16,819 bases of DNA from Planctomycetota bacterium (lineage in GTDB: Bacteria > Planctomycetota > Phycisphaerae > WQYP01). The stretch spans positions 1 to 16,819 of the forward strand of contig JAJZGH010000093.1 in assembly GCA_021798635.1 (NCBI GenBank). The letters run 5' to 3'. The position numbers and the translations under genes were made by a program. Under the pieces are notes generated by a model, which was not told where the DNA came from, did no database searches, and saw nothing but the letters and a program-made list of their open reading frames with translations. The stretch's first letter is position 1, and each line of letters begins with the position of its first letter. This document shows positions 1 to 6,871 of this stretch, piece by piece.

Positions 1-51
1 ATAGGTTCAGCGGTGCTGTGTTGCGCAGAGCCGATCATGCGGGGACTTTTT

Positions 52-723
52 ATGCGATCGCCTTATTTTCCAAAGAGTTTGCAAATCACTTTATCCGGTA
101 TGGCGTTGATTCTGGGCGCGGCAATTTCGTCTAACGCACTTTCGGCGGCGGTTACAACAACTGCGGTAACCTACCGTTCGGCAGCCGGCAGTAAGGTAGT
201 GGTGCGCGGCCATTCGACTTTGCACAACTGGTCGGTGAGAAGTTCGACCCTTACGGGGCGGATGATACTAAGCGGCCCTATGGCGTCCGGAAAAAGCGTG
301 ACCATGGATTTACTGCACGTGGTCATTCCCGTCTCCACGCTGAAAGGTAGCGATGGAAGCGGCATGACCGATACCATCATGCACGCTCTGCATCAACGGC
401 AGCACCCGCACATCACCTTTATTTTAACGCACGCGGATCCACACAACGCCAAGCCCACAAAGTCCGGAACCTATATTTTCCGCACCGCCGGATTATTGAA
501 AATTGATGGGATTATGAGAAGGGAATCTTTAACGTTGAGCGTTACTCCACATCGCGGCGGAAAAGTGACGGTGCAAACGCGGGTGAAACTTAAGATGCGA
601 GATTTCTCGGTTAAACCCCCGACGGCCATGTTCGGAATTATCCGTTCCGCCAATGCAATTACCGTCAGCGCCAACTGGCAGTTGGCTGAAGTTAAAAGCG
701 GCGAAAAGCCGGGATCCAAATAA
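52..723 (+). CDS. YceI-like exported protein
   Basis: This encodes a protein of about 223 residues resembling the YceI family, which are secreted or periplasmic lipocalin-like beta barrels that bind isoprenoid-type lipids. The sequence shows an N-terminal signal peptide (basic start, hydrophobic stretch around residues 9-30, small residues near ALSA) and then typical YceI landmarks: STLHNW early, a TDTIMHALHQRQHPHITF block in the middle (family pattern M-x-x-x-L-x-x-x-x-x-P-x-I-x-F), then GLLKIDGIMRRESLTL and a closing strand with ANWQL. I chose the ATG at 52 because GGGGA at 41-45 lies six bases upstream and the signal peptide begins there; in-frame ATGs at 13 and 37 would add a non-hydrophobic extension. 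The ligand is unknown and no cytochrome b561 or other usual partner is beside it. Family call is fairly firm, function is not. Confidence 0.8.
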   Translation: MRSPYFPKSLQITLSGMALILGAAISSNALSAAVTTTAVTYRSAAGSKVVVRGHSTLHNWSVRSSTLTGRMILSGPMASGKSVTMDLLHVVIPVSTLKGSDGSGMTDTIMHALHQRQHPHITFILTHADPHNAKPTKSGTYIFRTAGLLKIDGIMRRESLTLSVTPHRGGKVTVQTRVKLKMRDFSVKPPTAMFGIIRSANAITVSANWQLAEVKSGEKPGSK

Positions 724-763
724 ATGCAGGAAATTTAACCCTGCCCATTGTCCACAAAAACGC

Positions 764-769
764 TATAAT
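764..769 (+). promoter_or_regulatory. Candidate -10 element for hisD
   Basis: A perfect TATAAT lies 82 bases before the hisD ATG. No good -35 is visible at 16-18 bases upstream (the nearest TTG triplet is too close), so this is a -10 box only. A start near 776 would place the palindromic element (779-823) at the very 5' end of the hisD transcript. Confidence 0.35.
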
Positions 770-778
770 CAGGCCAAA

Positions 779-823
779 AGCCTATCCGAGTAATCGCAAT
801 CCCGGCGATTACTCGGACAGGCT
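779..823 (+). repeat. Palindromic dispersed repeat, copy 1 (short form)
   Basis: The arms at 779-797 and 805-823 can pair over 19 positions with one mismatch (A784 against C818) around a 7-base loop (AATCCCG). The arms carry TCCGAGTAATC and GATTACTCGGA. A second, longer copy sits at 16610-16664 in the opposite orientation and shares the arms and the core CAATCCCGGC; copy 1 looks like copy 2 with eight core bases missing. There is no T-tract after the hairpin, so it is not a canonical intrinsic terminator. It lies between the YceI-like gene and hisD, ending 27 bases before the hisD start. The shape suggests a REP- or MITE-like element; no transposase is nearby. Confidence 0.8.
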
Positions 824-850
824 CCTGATTAAATTGGAGTATAGAATCTC

Positions 851-2215
851 ATGCAGGTAATTCCGATTCTCCGGGCGGATCAGCCGGACGGACAAGAACA
901 CATTTCCCAGATTAAGTCGCGATTATCGCTGGCCCCCCTGCTGTTGTCTGGCTTAGATGCGCAGGCCGAAAGCCTGACCGTGCAGGTGCAGCGGATTATC
1001 GCCGATGTGCGCCGCGCCGGGGACGACGCCGTGGTGCAGTACACCCGCCGCTTTGACTATCCGGAATATACCTTACAGCACCTCCGGGTACCGCAGGAGC
1101 AAATAGATGCAGCGGTAAAAAACGCCGATGTAAAATTTCTCGCGGCTTTGGATATTTCCATCGCCAATGTCCGACGGTATCAGCAGGCCATGCTGCCCCC
1201 CGCACCGGCACCCATCAGACCTCTGGGATCTGATAGCGACGCGGCCATGCTGGCGATGCGGTATGAGCCGCTAAAACGGGTAGGCGTTTATGTTCCGGGG
1301 GGGGCCGGGGCTTATCCATCCACGGTGGTGATGACCGTGGTGCCGGCCCAGGTGGCGGGTGTGGAAAGCATTTGTATTGCCAGCCCCATGCGCGGCGGGC
1401 AGGTGGCACCGGCGGTCCTGGCAGCCGCGGCGCGGCTGGGCGTGCGTGAGGTCTATGCCATGGGCGGCCCGCAGGCGGTGGCGGCAATGGCGTTTGGTAC
1501 CCAAACCATCTCGGCGGTCGACAAGATTGTCGGCCCGGGCAACAGCTACGTGCAACTGGCAAAAAAGGAATTATTTGGCATTGTGGATATTGACAGCTTT
1601 GCCGGCCCCAGTGAAGTCATCGTTCTGGCGGATGATTCTGCAGAGGCGAGCGTAGTGGCGGCTGAGTTGCTGGCCCAGGCGGAACACGCACCGGGCAGTT
1701 GCCTGCTGATTACGCCGAGCCTGAATCTGGCCCAGAGCGTGGAACTGGAACTGAAATCGCAGTTGGCGTTACTGCCCCGCCGGGAGTTGACCACCAAGGC
1801 CCTGCAATATGCCAGTGCTTTGATTGTCACAACAGATATGGAATCAGCTATTAAACTCGTCAATGATTTCGCCCCGGAACATTTGCAGATCACCACGCGA
1901 CAGGCCCGCTGTGATGCGGCCAAAATTCACCACGCCGGCGCGATATTTATCGGAGCCTATACCCCGGTGGCCGCAGGCGATTATCTGGCCGGCCCATCGC
2001 ATGTATTACCCACTTCGGGGACTGGGCGGTTTTTCAGCGGCTTGTCGGCCGAAAGTTTCCGCAAACGCATAAGCATCGTGGAGTTGGATGCCGGCGCTTT
2101 ACAGACGCTGGGCGGAGCTATCTGCGATTTTGCCCGGACGGAAGGCTTTGACGCGCACGCCCGGTCCGTAGAAGCACGACTGCAGCAGAAGGGGCCGGAA
2201 CATGGCGTTGGCTGA
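851..2215 (+). CDS. hisD: Histidinol dehydrogenase
   Basis: HisD catalyses the last two steps of histidine biosynthesis, the NAD-dependent oxidation of L-histidinol through histidinal to histidine, in the cytoplasm. The 454-residue protein has the family length plus a slightly long start. Expected residues are in place: the NAD/active-site core KIVGPGNSYVQLAKK (225-239), DIDSFAGPSEVIVLAD (246-261), zinc ligands Q276 and H279 in AQAEHAPGS, the catalytic pair E343-H344 in NDFAPEHLQ, D377 in AAGDYLAGPSHVLPT, and H436 in EGFDAHARS. GGAG at 836-839 is a modest ribosome site 11 bases before the ATG. The 3' end overlaps lpxI by 14 bases, so the two are probably cotranscribed and translationally coupled. 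No other his genes are in the window. No histidine-rich leader peptide is seen upstream; instead there is a palindromic repeat. Confidence 0.97.
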   Translation: MQVIPILRADQPDGQEHISQIKSRLSLAPLLLSGLDAQAESLTVQVQRIIADVRRAGDDAVVQYTRRFDYPEYTLQHLRVPQEQIDAAVKNADVKFLAALDISIANVRRYQQAMLPPAPAPIRPLGSDSDAAMLAMRYEPLKRVGVYVPGGAGAYPSTVVMTVVPAQVAGVESICIASPMRGGQVAPAVLAAAARLGVREVYAMGGPQAVAAMAFGTQTISAVDKIVGPGNSYVQLAKKELFGIVDIDSFAGPSEVIVLADDSAEASVVAAELLAQAEHAPGSCLLITPSLNLAQSVELELKSQLALLPRRELTTKALQYASALIVTTDMESAIKLVNDFAPEHLQITTRQARCDAAKIHHAGAIFIGAYTPVAAGDYLAGPSHVLPTSGTGRFFSGLSAESFRKRISIVELDAGALQTLGGAICDFARTEGFDAHARSVEARLQQKGPEHGVG

Positions 2216-3059
2216 TGCAGAACCCATCGGCCTGATCGCCGGACAGGGCACGTTGCCAATGGCGGTAGCCCGCGGGCTTAAAGCAGCAGGTCACCCGGTG
2301 ATATGCCTGGGCCTATCCGGCCAAAGCCGCGAAGAGGAACTCGCCGCGCAGTGTGATGTATTCCATCGGGTAGGATTAATTCGCCTGAATCAATGGATTC
2401 GGGTATTGCGGCGACACAGCGCCCGCCGGACGGTAATGGTTGGCCGAGTCGCCAAGGAAAGAATGTATGATCGCTTTCACATGTTACGCTATATGCCCGA
2501 CTGGCGCACGGCGCGGCTATGGCTGGTGCGGCTGCGACATGATAAACGCTCCGACCGATTGCTGCGCGCTGTGGCCGATGAACTGGCCAGCGGTGGAGTG
2601 GAAATAATGGACGCATTGCCCTATATCCCGGAACTGTTAGCTGGTGTCGGCGTTATGACGCGCTGCCAGCCCAGCGCGGGCATTATGGCCGATATCGACT
2701 TTGCCTGGCCGTTACTGCGGCAAGTCAATACGCTTTTAATCGGTCAGAGTCTGGCGTGCAAAGACCGGGAAATTATCGCAGTAGAGGCCGTCGAAGGTAC
2801 GGATCGCATGATTGAGCGCACGGGGACGTTGTGCAAACGCGGTGGATGGGTGCTGTGCAAGGCCAGTAACCCTAATCAGGATATTCGGTTTGACGTACCC
2901 ACCATCGGCCCTGCTACAATTGAACGCCTGAAGAAGTTCGGGGCAGCGGCTGTCGTAGTGGAAACTGGGAGAACCATTATGCTCGAGAAGCCGGATTTGT
3001 TGAAACTGGCTGATGAGCTGGGCATTGTTGTCATTGGGCGGGCAATGGGCGAGGATTAG
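2202..3059 (+). CDS. lpxI: UDP-2,3-diacylglucosamine pyrophosphatase, LpxI type
   Basis: LpxI (DUF1009 family) hydrolyses UDP-2,3-diacylglucosamine to lipid X and UMP in lipid A biosynthesis, replacing LpxH in many bacteria. The 285-residue length matches the family. The N-terminus IGLIAGQGTLPMAVA (9-23) is the family's Rossmann-like opening. The C-terminal catalytic domain shows EAVEGTDRMIERTG (195-208), the QDIRFDVPTIGP block (226-237; the conserved acidic residues D227 and D231 are in the region where the known enzyme has its essential Asp) and TIMLEKPDLL near the end. The start at 2202 is supported by AAGGGG at 2189-2194 and sits inside the hisD 3' end. Its usual neighbours lpxD, fabZ, lpxA and lpxB are not here. 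Its presence implies an outer membrane with lipid A or a related lipid. Confidence 0.93.
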   Translation: MALADAEPIGLIAGQGTLPMAVARGLKAAGHPVICLGLSGQSREEELAAQCDVFHRVGLIRLNQWIRVLRRHSARRTVMVGRVAKERMYDRFHMLRYMPDWRTARLWLVRLRHDKRSDRLLRAVADELASGGVEIMDALPYIPELLAGVGVMTRCQPSAGIMADIDFAWPLLRQVNTLLIGQSLACKDREIIAVEAVEGTDRMIERTGTLCKRGGWVLCKASNPNQDIRFDVPTIGPATIERLKKFGAAAVVVETGRTIMLEKPDLLKLADELGIVVIGRAMGED

Positions 3060-3140
3060 TGGGAAAATTCATTAATCCGACGTAAAACGCGGACCTAAGT
3101 CGGTTATCCCGGTTTTTCCGTTGTTTTTATGGGGTGTCGT

Positions 3141-3171
3141 TTGACATATAGACGGCCATGATTAGTATCAT
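3141..3171 (+). promoter_or_regulatory. Candidate promoter for the phosphotransferase gene
   Basis: A perfect -35 hexamer TTGACA at 3141-3146 is followed 19 bases later by TATCAT at 3166-3171. The spacer is longer than ideal. If real, transcription would start near 3178, ruling out the ATG at 3158 and favouring translation from 3209. A weak stem (CCGAC near 3077 with GTCGG near 3099) precedes it, followed by T-rich sequence; it might end the lpxI transcript but is not convincing. Confidence 0.35.
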
Positions 3172-3208
3172 GCTTAAGAAGCCGCGTGATGTTTTTGCGG
3201 TGAAATTC

Positions 3209-4249
3209 ATGAGCGAACGAGAAAAATTCGGAATTGAAGAACTCGCCGTGGTGCTGAGCCACTACGATATTGGTGTCATTAGCACCCTGAAAGAGTACGC
3301 CCGGGGGTCACGTAAAGCTCCGAAATTGCTGATTCGCTCGGAAAAGGGAGATTATCTGCTAAAACGGCGGGCGCGCGGCAAAGATGATCCGTTTAAGGTG
3401 GCTTTTTGCCACGCGATTCAATTGTACCTGGCGGAAAAGCAGTTTCCGTTGCCCCATCTAATCGGCACCAAGCGTGATAATAATTCGATGTTGCAGCTTT
3501 CCGGCGCAATATATGAGCTTTTTGAATATATTCGGGGAACTGGATATGACAATTCGCCTGAAGCCACGCAGGATTCGGGACGCATCCTGGCACTTTATCA
3601 CAAGCTCCTGCGCAACTACACGCCGGAATATGAGCCGCCCATGGGAAGTTATCACAATTCCAAGCATATTGGCAGCAGCATTGATCAAATCCCCGACACC
3701 ATGAGCCGCAACAAGCAATCGCATGGCGGCACCGCAGTGGTAACAGACACCTTGGAAATATTGCACAAGGCGTATGTGGAGGCGGCGGCCAAAGTTAATG
3801 AAATTGGACTGATGGACTGGCCAATGCAAATCGTGCATTGTGACTGGCATCCGGGAAATATGCTCTTTAGAAATCAAAAGGTGGTGGCGGTTATCGACTA
3901 TGATTCCGCCCGCATGCAACAGCGGATTGTGGATCTTGCCAACGGCGTGCTGCAATTTTCAATTATTGGAGGGGGCGATGACCCTGCAACCTGGCCGGAT
4001 CACGTCGATGAAGGGCGTTTTGAAAAATTTATGTACGGGTATGATTCGGTGGATATGATTAGTGTGGCGGAACTACAGGCCGTGCCTTGGCTGATGGTAG
4101 AGGCGATGGTCGCCGAGAGCGCGTTCCACATTGCCGCCACGGGATCGTTTGGCCGTATTGAGGGCTTCGGATTCTTGAAAATGATTGAGAGGAAAGTAAA
4201 ATGGGTGCAGGAACATGCGGATCGACTGATGAAGTTAGTTCACAGTTAG
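3209..4249 (+). CDS. APH/CotS-type phosphotransferase, substrate unknown
   Basis: This is a small-molecule kinase of the aminoglycoside phosphotransferase / homoserine kinase type fold. From the ATG at 3209 it is 346 residues. The catalytic loop is HCDWHPGN at about 210-217 (Asp212 as base, Asn217 binding metal), followed by the DFG-equivalent IDYD at about 229-232 (Asp230 for metal). The N-lobe has GDYLLKRRARG with a likely ATP-binding lysine. The start is uncertain: ATGs at 3158 and 3170 are also open, but a possible promoter overlaps them, while GGTGA at 3199-3203 lies five bases before 3209; the extra 17 residues look unremarkable. The substrate cannot be told from sequence; choline, homoserine, a sugar or a spore-coat-like function are all possible. 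It stands alone between lpxI and a 255-base spacer. Confidence 0.8.
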   Translation: MSEREKFGIEELAVVLSHYDIGVISTLKEYARGSRKAPKLLIRSEKGDYLLKRRARGKDDPFKVAFCHAIQLYLAEKQFPLPHLIGTKRDNNSMLQLSGAIYELFEYIRGTGYDNSPEATQDSGRILALYHKLLRNYTPEYEPPMGSYHNSKHIGSSIDQIPDTMSRNKQSHGGTAVVTDTLEILHKAYVEAAAKVNEIGLMDWPMQIVHCDWHPGNMLFRNQKVVAVIDYDSARMQQRIVDLANGVLQFSIIGGGDDPATWPDHVDEGRFEKFMYGYDSVDMISVAELQAVPWLMVEAMVAESAFHIAATGSFGRIEGFGFLKMIERKVKWVQEHADRLMKLVHS

Positions 4250-4273
4250 CCGTAAAGCTTGGTGGGCGTTCAG

Positions 4274-4310
4274 GCTGTGGGGACAGCTCTCGCTTCGGCA
4301 TTCGGCCGAA
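4274..4310 (+). other. Two adjacent small hairpins in the spacer after the phosphotransferase
   Basis: Hairpin 1 pairs GCTGT (4274-4278) with ACAGC (4283-4287) around a GGGG loop. Hairpin 2 pairs TTCGGC (4294-4299) with GCCGAA (4305-4310) around a five-base loop and contains the perfect palindrome TTCGGCCGAA (4301-4310). They begin 25 bases after the stop codon. The bases that follow are A-rich rather than T-rich, so they are not a standard intrinsic terminator for the plus strand. They might stabilise the transcript's 3' end or be remnants of a mobile element end. Confidence 0.4.
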
Positions 4311-4428
4311 AAATTCCGCGTTCACGGAAGAACTTGGGATAAAAAGTAGACGCGTTGATCTCTGGTTTCCCCAGGGCTGCGCGTGCAGATGGGAATGATA
4401 TCCAGATGCTTGAACCATCCGGCCAGCT

Positions 4429-4442
4429 CCGGCAATTGCCGG
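4429..4442. promoter_or_regulatory. 14-bp perfect palindrome upstream of the XRE gene (candidate operator)
   Basis: The sequence CCGGCAATTGCCGG is a perfect inverted repeat centred on AATT, ending 62 bases before the regulator's ATG at 4505. XRE-family regulators commonly bind short palindromes near their own promoter, so this is a candidate autoregulatory site. No clear -35/-10 pair was found next to it. A second imperfect stem, TCCGC (4466-4470) with GCGGA (4480-4484), lies closer to the ribosome site. Confidence 0.35.
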
Positions 4443-4504
4443 GAATGCGGTCATGACAAAGTTATTCCGCACGATTGAAGCGGACGATAAAAAAGGAGTT
4501 AGCC

Positions 4505-4837
4505 ATGAATGTGCTGATGCCTCAAACAGGTCTAAGTGGAAATTATGCGTTGATCTGTGAACGACTCAAACAAGTTCGCACCCAAGTCTGCGGCCGGCGC
4601 GGACAGTCACGCTTCGCATTTTTACTGGGCCTTTCCCCCTCCACCTACAACTATTACGAGAAGGGACGTGTGCCACCAGTGGAAGTTCTGGATTTGGCCG
4701 CCAAAATATCCGGTGCTCCGCTGCTGTGGCTGATTCGCGGTGAGCCGGCCGACTTCAACATCACGACGTTGAATTTTATCGTGGGTGAAATGCCGGAGAA
4801 GCAGCCGAGGGACGAAGCAAAAGCGGATCCCGTTTAA
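4505..4837 (+). CDS. Small XRE-type helix-turn-helix protein
   Basis: A 110-residue protein with one XRE/Cro-like DNA-binding domain at about residues 17-78: helix 1 ICERLKQVRTQV, the turn-and-recognition region GQSRFAFLLGLSPSTYNYYEKG, then VEVLDLAAKISGAPLLWLIRGE. The final 30 residues are charged and probably disordered. I take the ATG at 4505 because AAGGAG at 4493-4498 lies six bases upstream; a TTG at 4475 is open but has no such support. The gene ends 10 bases before dsbD, with dsbD's ribosome site overlapping its stop, so the two are almost certainly cotranscribed. It may regulate this pair, perhaps through the palindrome at 4429-4442. That link is inference; no ligand-sensing domain is present. 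Confidence 0.82.
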   Translation: MNVLMPQTGLSGNYALICERLKQVRTQVCGRRGQSRFAFLLGLSPSTYNYYEKGRVPPVEVLDLAAKISGAPLLWLIRGEPADFNITTLNFIVGEMPEKQPRDEAKADPV

Positions 4838-4847
4838 AAGGTAAATA

Positions 4848-6809
4848 ATGCGATATTCTTCCGGGAAATCGGATCCCCAGCCAGTTACACTGACGCTGGC
4901 AATAATTGCGTCACTGCTTTTTATATTCAGTGCGACATCCGCCCGGGCGCAGGTGGCAGCCTTGGGTTTTCTATCACCGCCCGTTGTGAAGGCAGCGATT
5001 CAGACAAACCCCGGCAAGCTGCCGGTGCCGGGAAAAGGCGTTTTGAACCTTTCCTGCACGGTCAAGCCGGGCTACCACCTGCAAAGTCATCACCCCTTGG
5101 ATAAATTTCTTGTACCGGCGGCCGTTACCATTTCACCGATCAAGGGATTTCACTTTGGCAAAGTTGCTTTTCCCAAAGCGCGGATAATTCCGGCTTCGGC
5201 CCAAATAACCAGCTATGGCAAACTCTCGGTTTATGAGGGACAATTTGTCATACATGTTCCCTTTACGGCTTCCACTAACGCAGCAAATGGACGCTCTGTT
5301 ATCAACGCGGCATTTACATTTCAGGCGTGCAATGCCCAGTCCTGCCTGCCCCCGCAAACGCTGAAACTTTCGACTGCCGTTACGATATCAGGGGGGCAAC
5401 GTCCCTCCGGCAGCGTGGGGCATTCCGCCGAATCCCAACACGTCGGCCCAAGCCAGCCCCCCCCAGCCGCGGCGCAATCTGTCGCGCCTTCGCAATCCAA
5501 TACGCAGGCCACGCTTGCAGCTATCAAATCATTGCATTATCAAATTAAAACTGTCCATGAGCCGCTATGGCGCTTGATAGTGTTCGCCCTGCTGGGCGGC
5601 TTAATTCTTAACGTCATGCCCTGCGTCCTTCCGGTAATCCCGTTGAAAGTTCTAGCCATGGTGCAGCAGGCGCATGGCTCACGGAAAATGGCGATCCTTC
5701 ATGCGCTGGTGTTCTCAGCGGGGATTATTTGCCTGTTTTTAATTCTTGCTCTCATCATGGGGGCGTATCGGGCGGCCAGCGGACAGGCACTGACGTATGG
5801 GATGCAATATCAGCACCCGGTATTTTTAATCGCCATAGCGTTAATCGTTCTGGCTCTGGCGTTATCCATGCTGGGAGTATGGACCATTCAAGCGCCCAAT
5901 GCGTTATACGCCGTTGACAGTAACCGCGGTGGATTAGCCGGAGCCTTTGGCATGGGCCTGTTAGCGACGTTATTGGCCACACCCTGCAGCGCTCCGTTTC
6001 TGGGAGTGATGCTGACGTGGGCGTTGGTGCAGCCCACGGCCGTGATCGTACTATTTTTTGTGCTCATCGGAGTCGGCATGGCGTGGCCGTATGTGCTGCT
6101 GGCGGCCTTTCCATCCTGGCTTAGCCGCGTACCGCGTGCCGGGCGGTGGTCGGAAATTGTGAAAGAAGCGTTGGGGCTGGTGATGGTGGCGGTGGCGGTT
6201 TACCTGTTGTTAAGCACGGAAAACCATTCTCAAATTACCGCCGGATTTATGCTGGCGATGATCCTGGCGGTCGTCTGCTGGGGGTGGGGAAAATTGCCGG
6301 ATATTAATATGTCGGCGGTAAAAATCTGGAGTATACGTCTGGGTTTTGTCGTCGGCGGCGTGCTGGCCGGTGGATCGTACCTGGTATGGGCGGGTGGCAT
6401 TCATGCGACCAAAAACGCGCGGACTGCCGATGCCCCGCCAGGCCATACCGCAACGTTTGCCGTAAATCAATGGCAGGAATTTAACTGGAATGCAATGAAT
6501 GCCGCATTAAAATCAGGCCATCCGGTGGTGGTGGATTTTACCGCGCCATGGTGCATTAACTGCCGCTTTGTTAAAGCTACGGTACTCGATGCGCACGCCG
6601 TGCGGCAGAAATTCAAACAAGCCCAGGCGGTATTATTCAGTGCCGATATTGATCAACCCATTCCCAAAGCGTTCTGGTTGAAACTGGGCGGGCGGGCGAT
6701 ACCTTATCTGGCCATTTTATCGCCGAAGCATCCGGAAGTGCCGGCAATTTTGCGGGACATTTACACCCAGCAGGATGTCATGGATGATATGGCAGCAGCG
6801 GTCCGATAA
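4848..6809 (+). CDS. dsbD: Thiol:disulfide interchange protein DsbD family
   Basis: DsbD moves electrons from cytoplasmic thioredoxin across the inner membrane to periplasmic thiol proteins, supporting disulfide isomerisation and cytochrome c maturation. All three modules are present in 653 residues. A signal segment (14-35) is followed by the periplasmic alpha domain with C161 and C166 (CNAQSCLPPQ). After a Pro/Gln/Ser-rich linker (185-222) comes the multi-span membrane domain (about 243-518) with C259 in NVMPCVLPVIPLK and C380 in LATPCSAPFLG. The C-terminal thioredoxin-like domain carries FTAPWCINC (C569, C572). The C-x4-C spacing with LPP resembles the ScsB-like branch as well as classic DsbD. 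The AAAGG ribosome site (4837-4841) overlaps the end of the upstream XRE gene. No Dsb partner is in view. Confidence 0.95.
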   Translation: MRYSSGKSDPQPVTLTLAIIASLLFIFSATSARAQVAALGFLSPPVVKAAIQTNPGKLPVPGKGVLNLSCTVKPGYHLQSHHPLDKFLVPAAVTISPIKGFHFGKVAFPKARIIPASAQITSYGKLSVYEGQFVIHVPFTASTNAANGRSVINAAFTFQACNAQSCLPPQTLKLSTAVTISGGQRPSGSVGHSAESQHVGPSQPPPAAAQSVAPSQSNTQATLAAIKSLHYQIKTVHEPLWRLIVFALLGGLILNVMPCVLPVIPLKVLAMVQQAHGSRKMAILHALVFSAGIICLFLILALIMGAYRAASGQALTYGMQYQHPVFLIAIALIVLALALSMLGVWTIQAPNALYAVDSNRGGLAGAFGMGLLATLLATPCSAPFLGVMLTWALVQPTAVIVLFFVLIGVGMAWPYVLLAAFPSWLSRVPRAGRWSEIVKEALGLVMVAVAVYLLLSTENHSQITAGFMLAMILAVVCWGWGKLPDINMSAVKIWSIRLGFVVGGVLAGGSYLVWAGGIHATKNARTADAPPGHTATFAVNQWQEFNWNAMNAALKSGHPVVVDFTAPWCINCRFVKATVLDAHAVRQKFKQAQAVLFSADIDQPIPKAFWLKLGGRAIPYLAILSPKHPEVPAILRDIYTQQDVMDDMAAAVR

Positions 6810-6871
6810 GCCCGGCGCCGCAGGACTGCATCATTTGCTCCGCTGATTCGTTTGGCATCAGGAAGTTGCCG

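Noticed and set aside
779..823. Hairpin as an intrinsic terminator for the YceI-like gene
   Set aside because: No T-tract follows on either strand, and a related copy occurs elsewhere outside a gene end, so a dispersed repeat explains it better.
724..850. Histidine attenuator or leader peptide before hisD
   Set aside because: No short frame with a run of His codons is present in the spacer.
1215..1562. Reverse-strand Pro/Arg-rich frame inside hisD
   Set aside because: Shadow of GC-rich hisD codons; composition is biased and no start signal is present.
4059..4472. Reverse-strand open frame crossing the end of the phosphotransferase gene and the spacer
   Set aside because: Half of it is antisense to a solid gene, and the rest has no known motif or ribosome site; considered as a transposase remnant but no transposase residues are seen.
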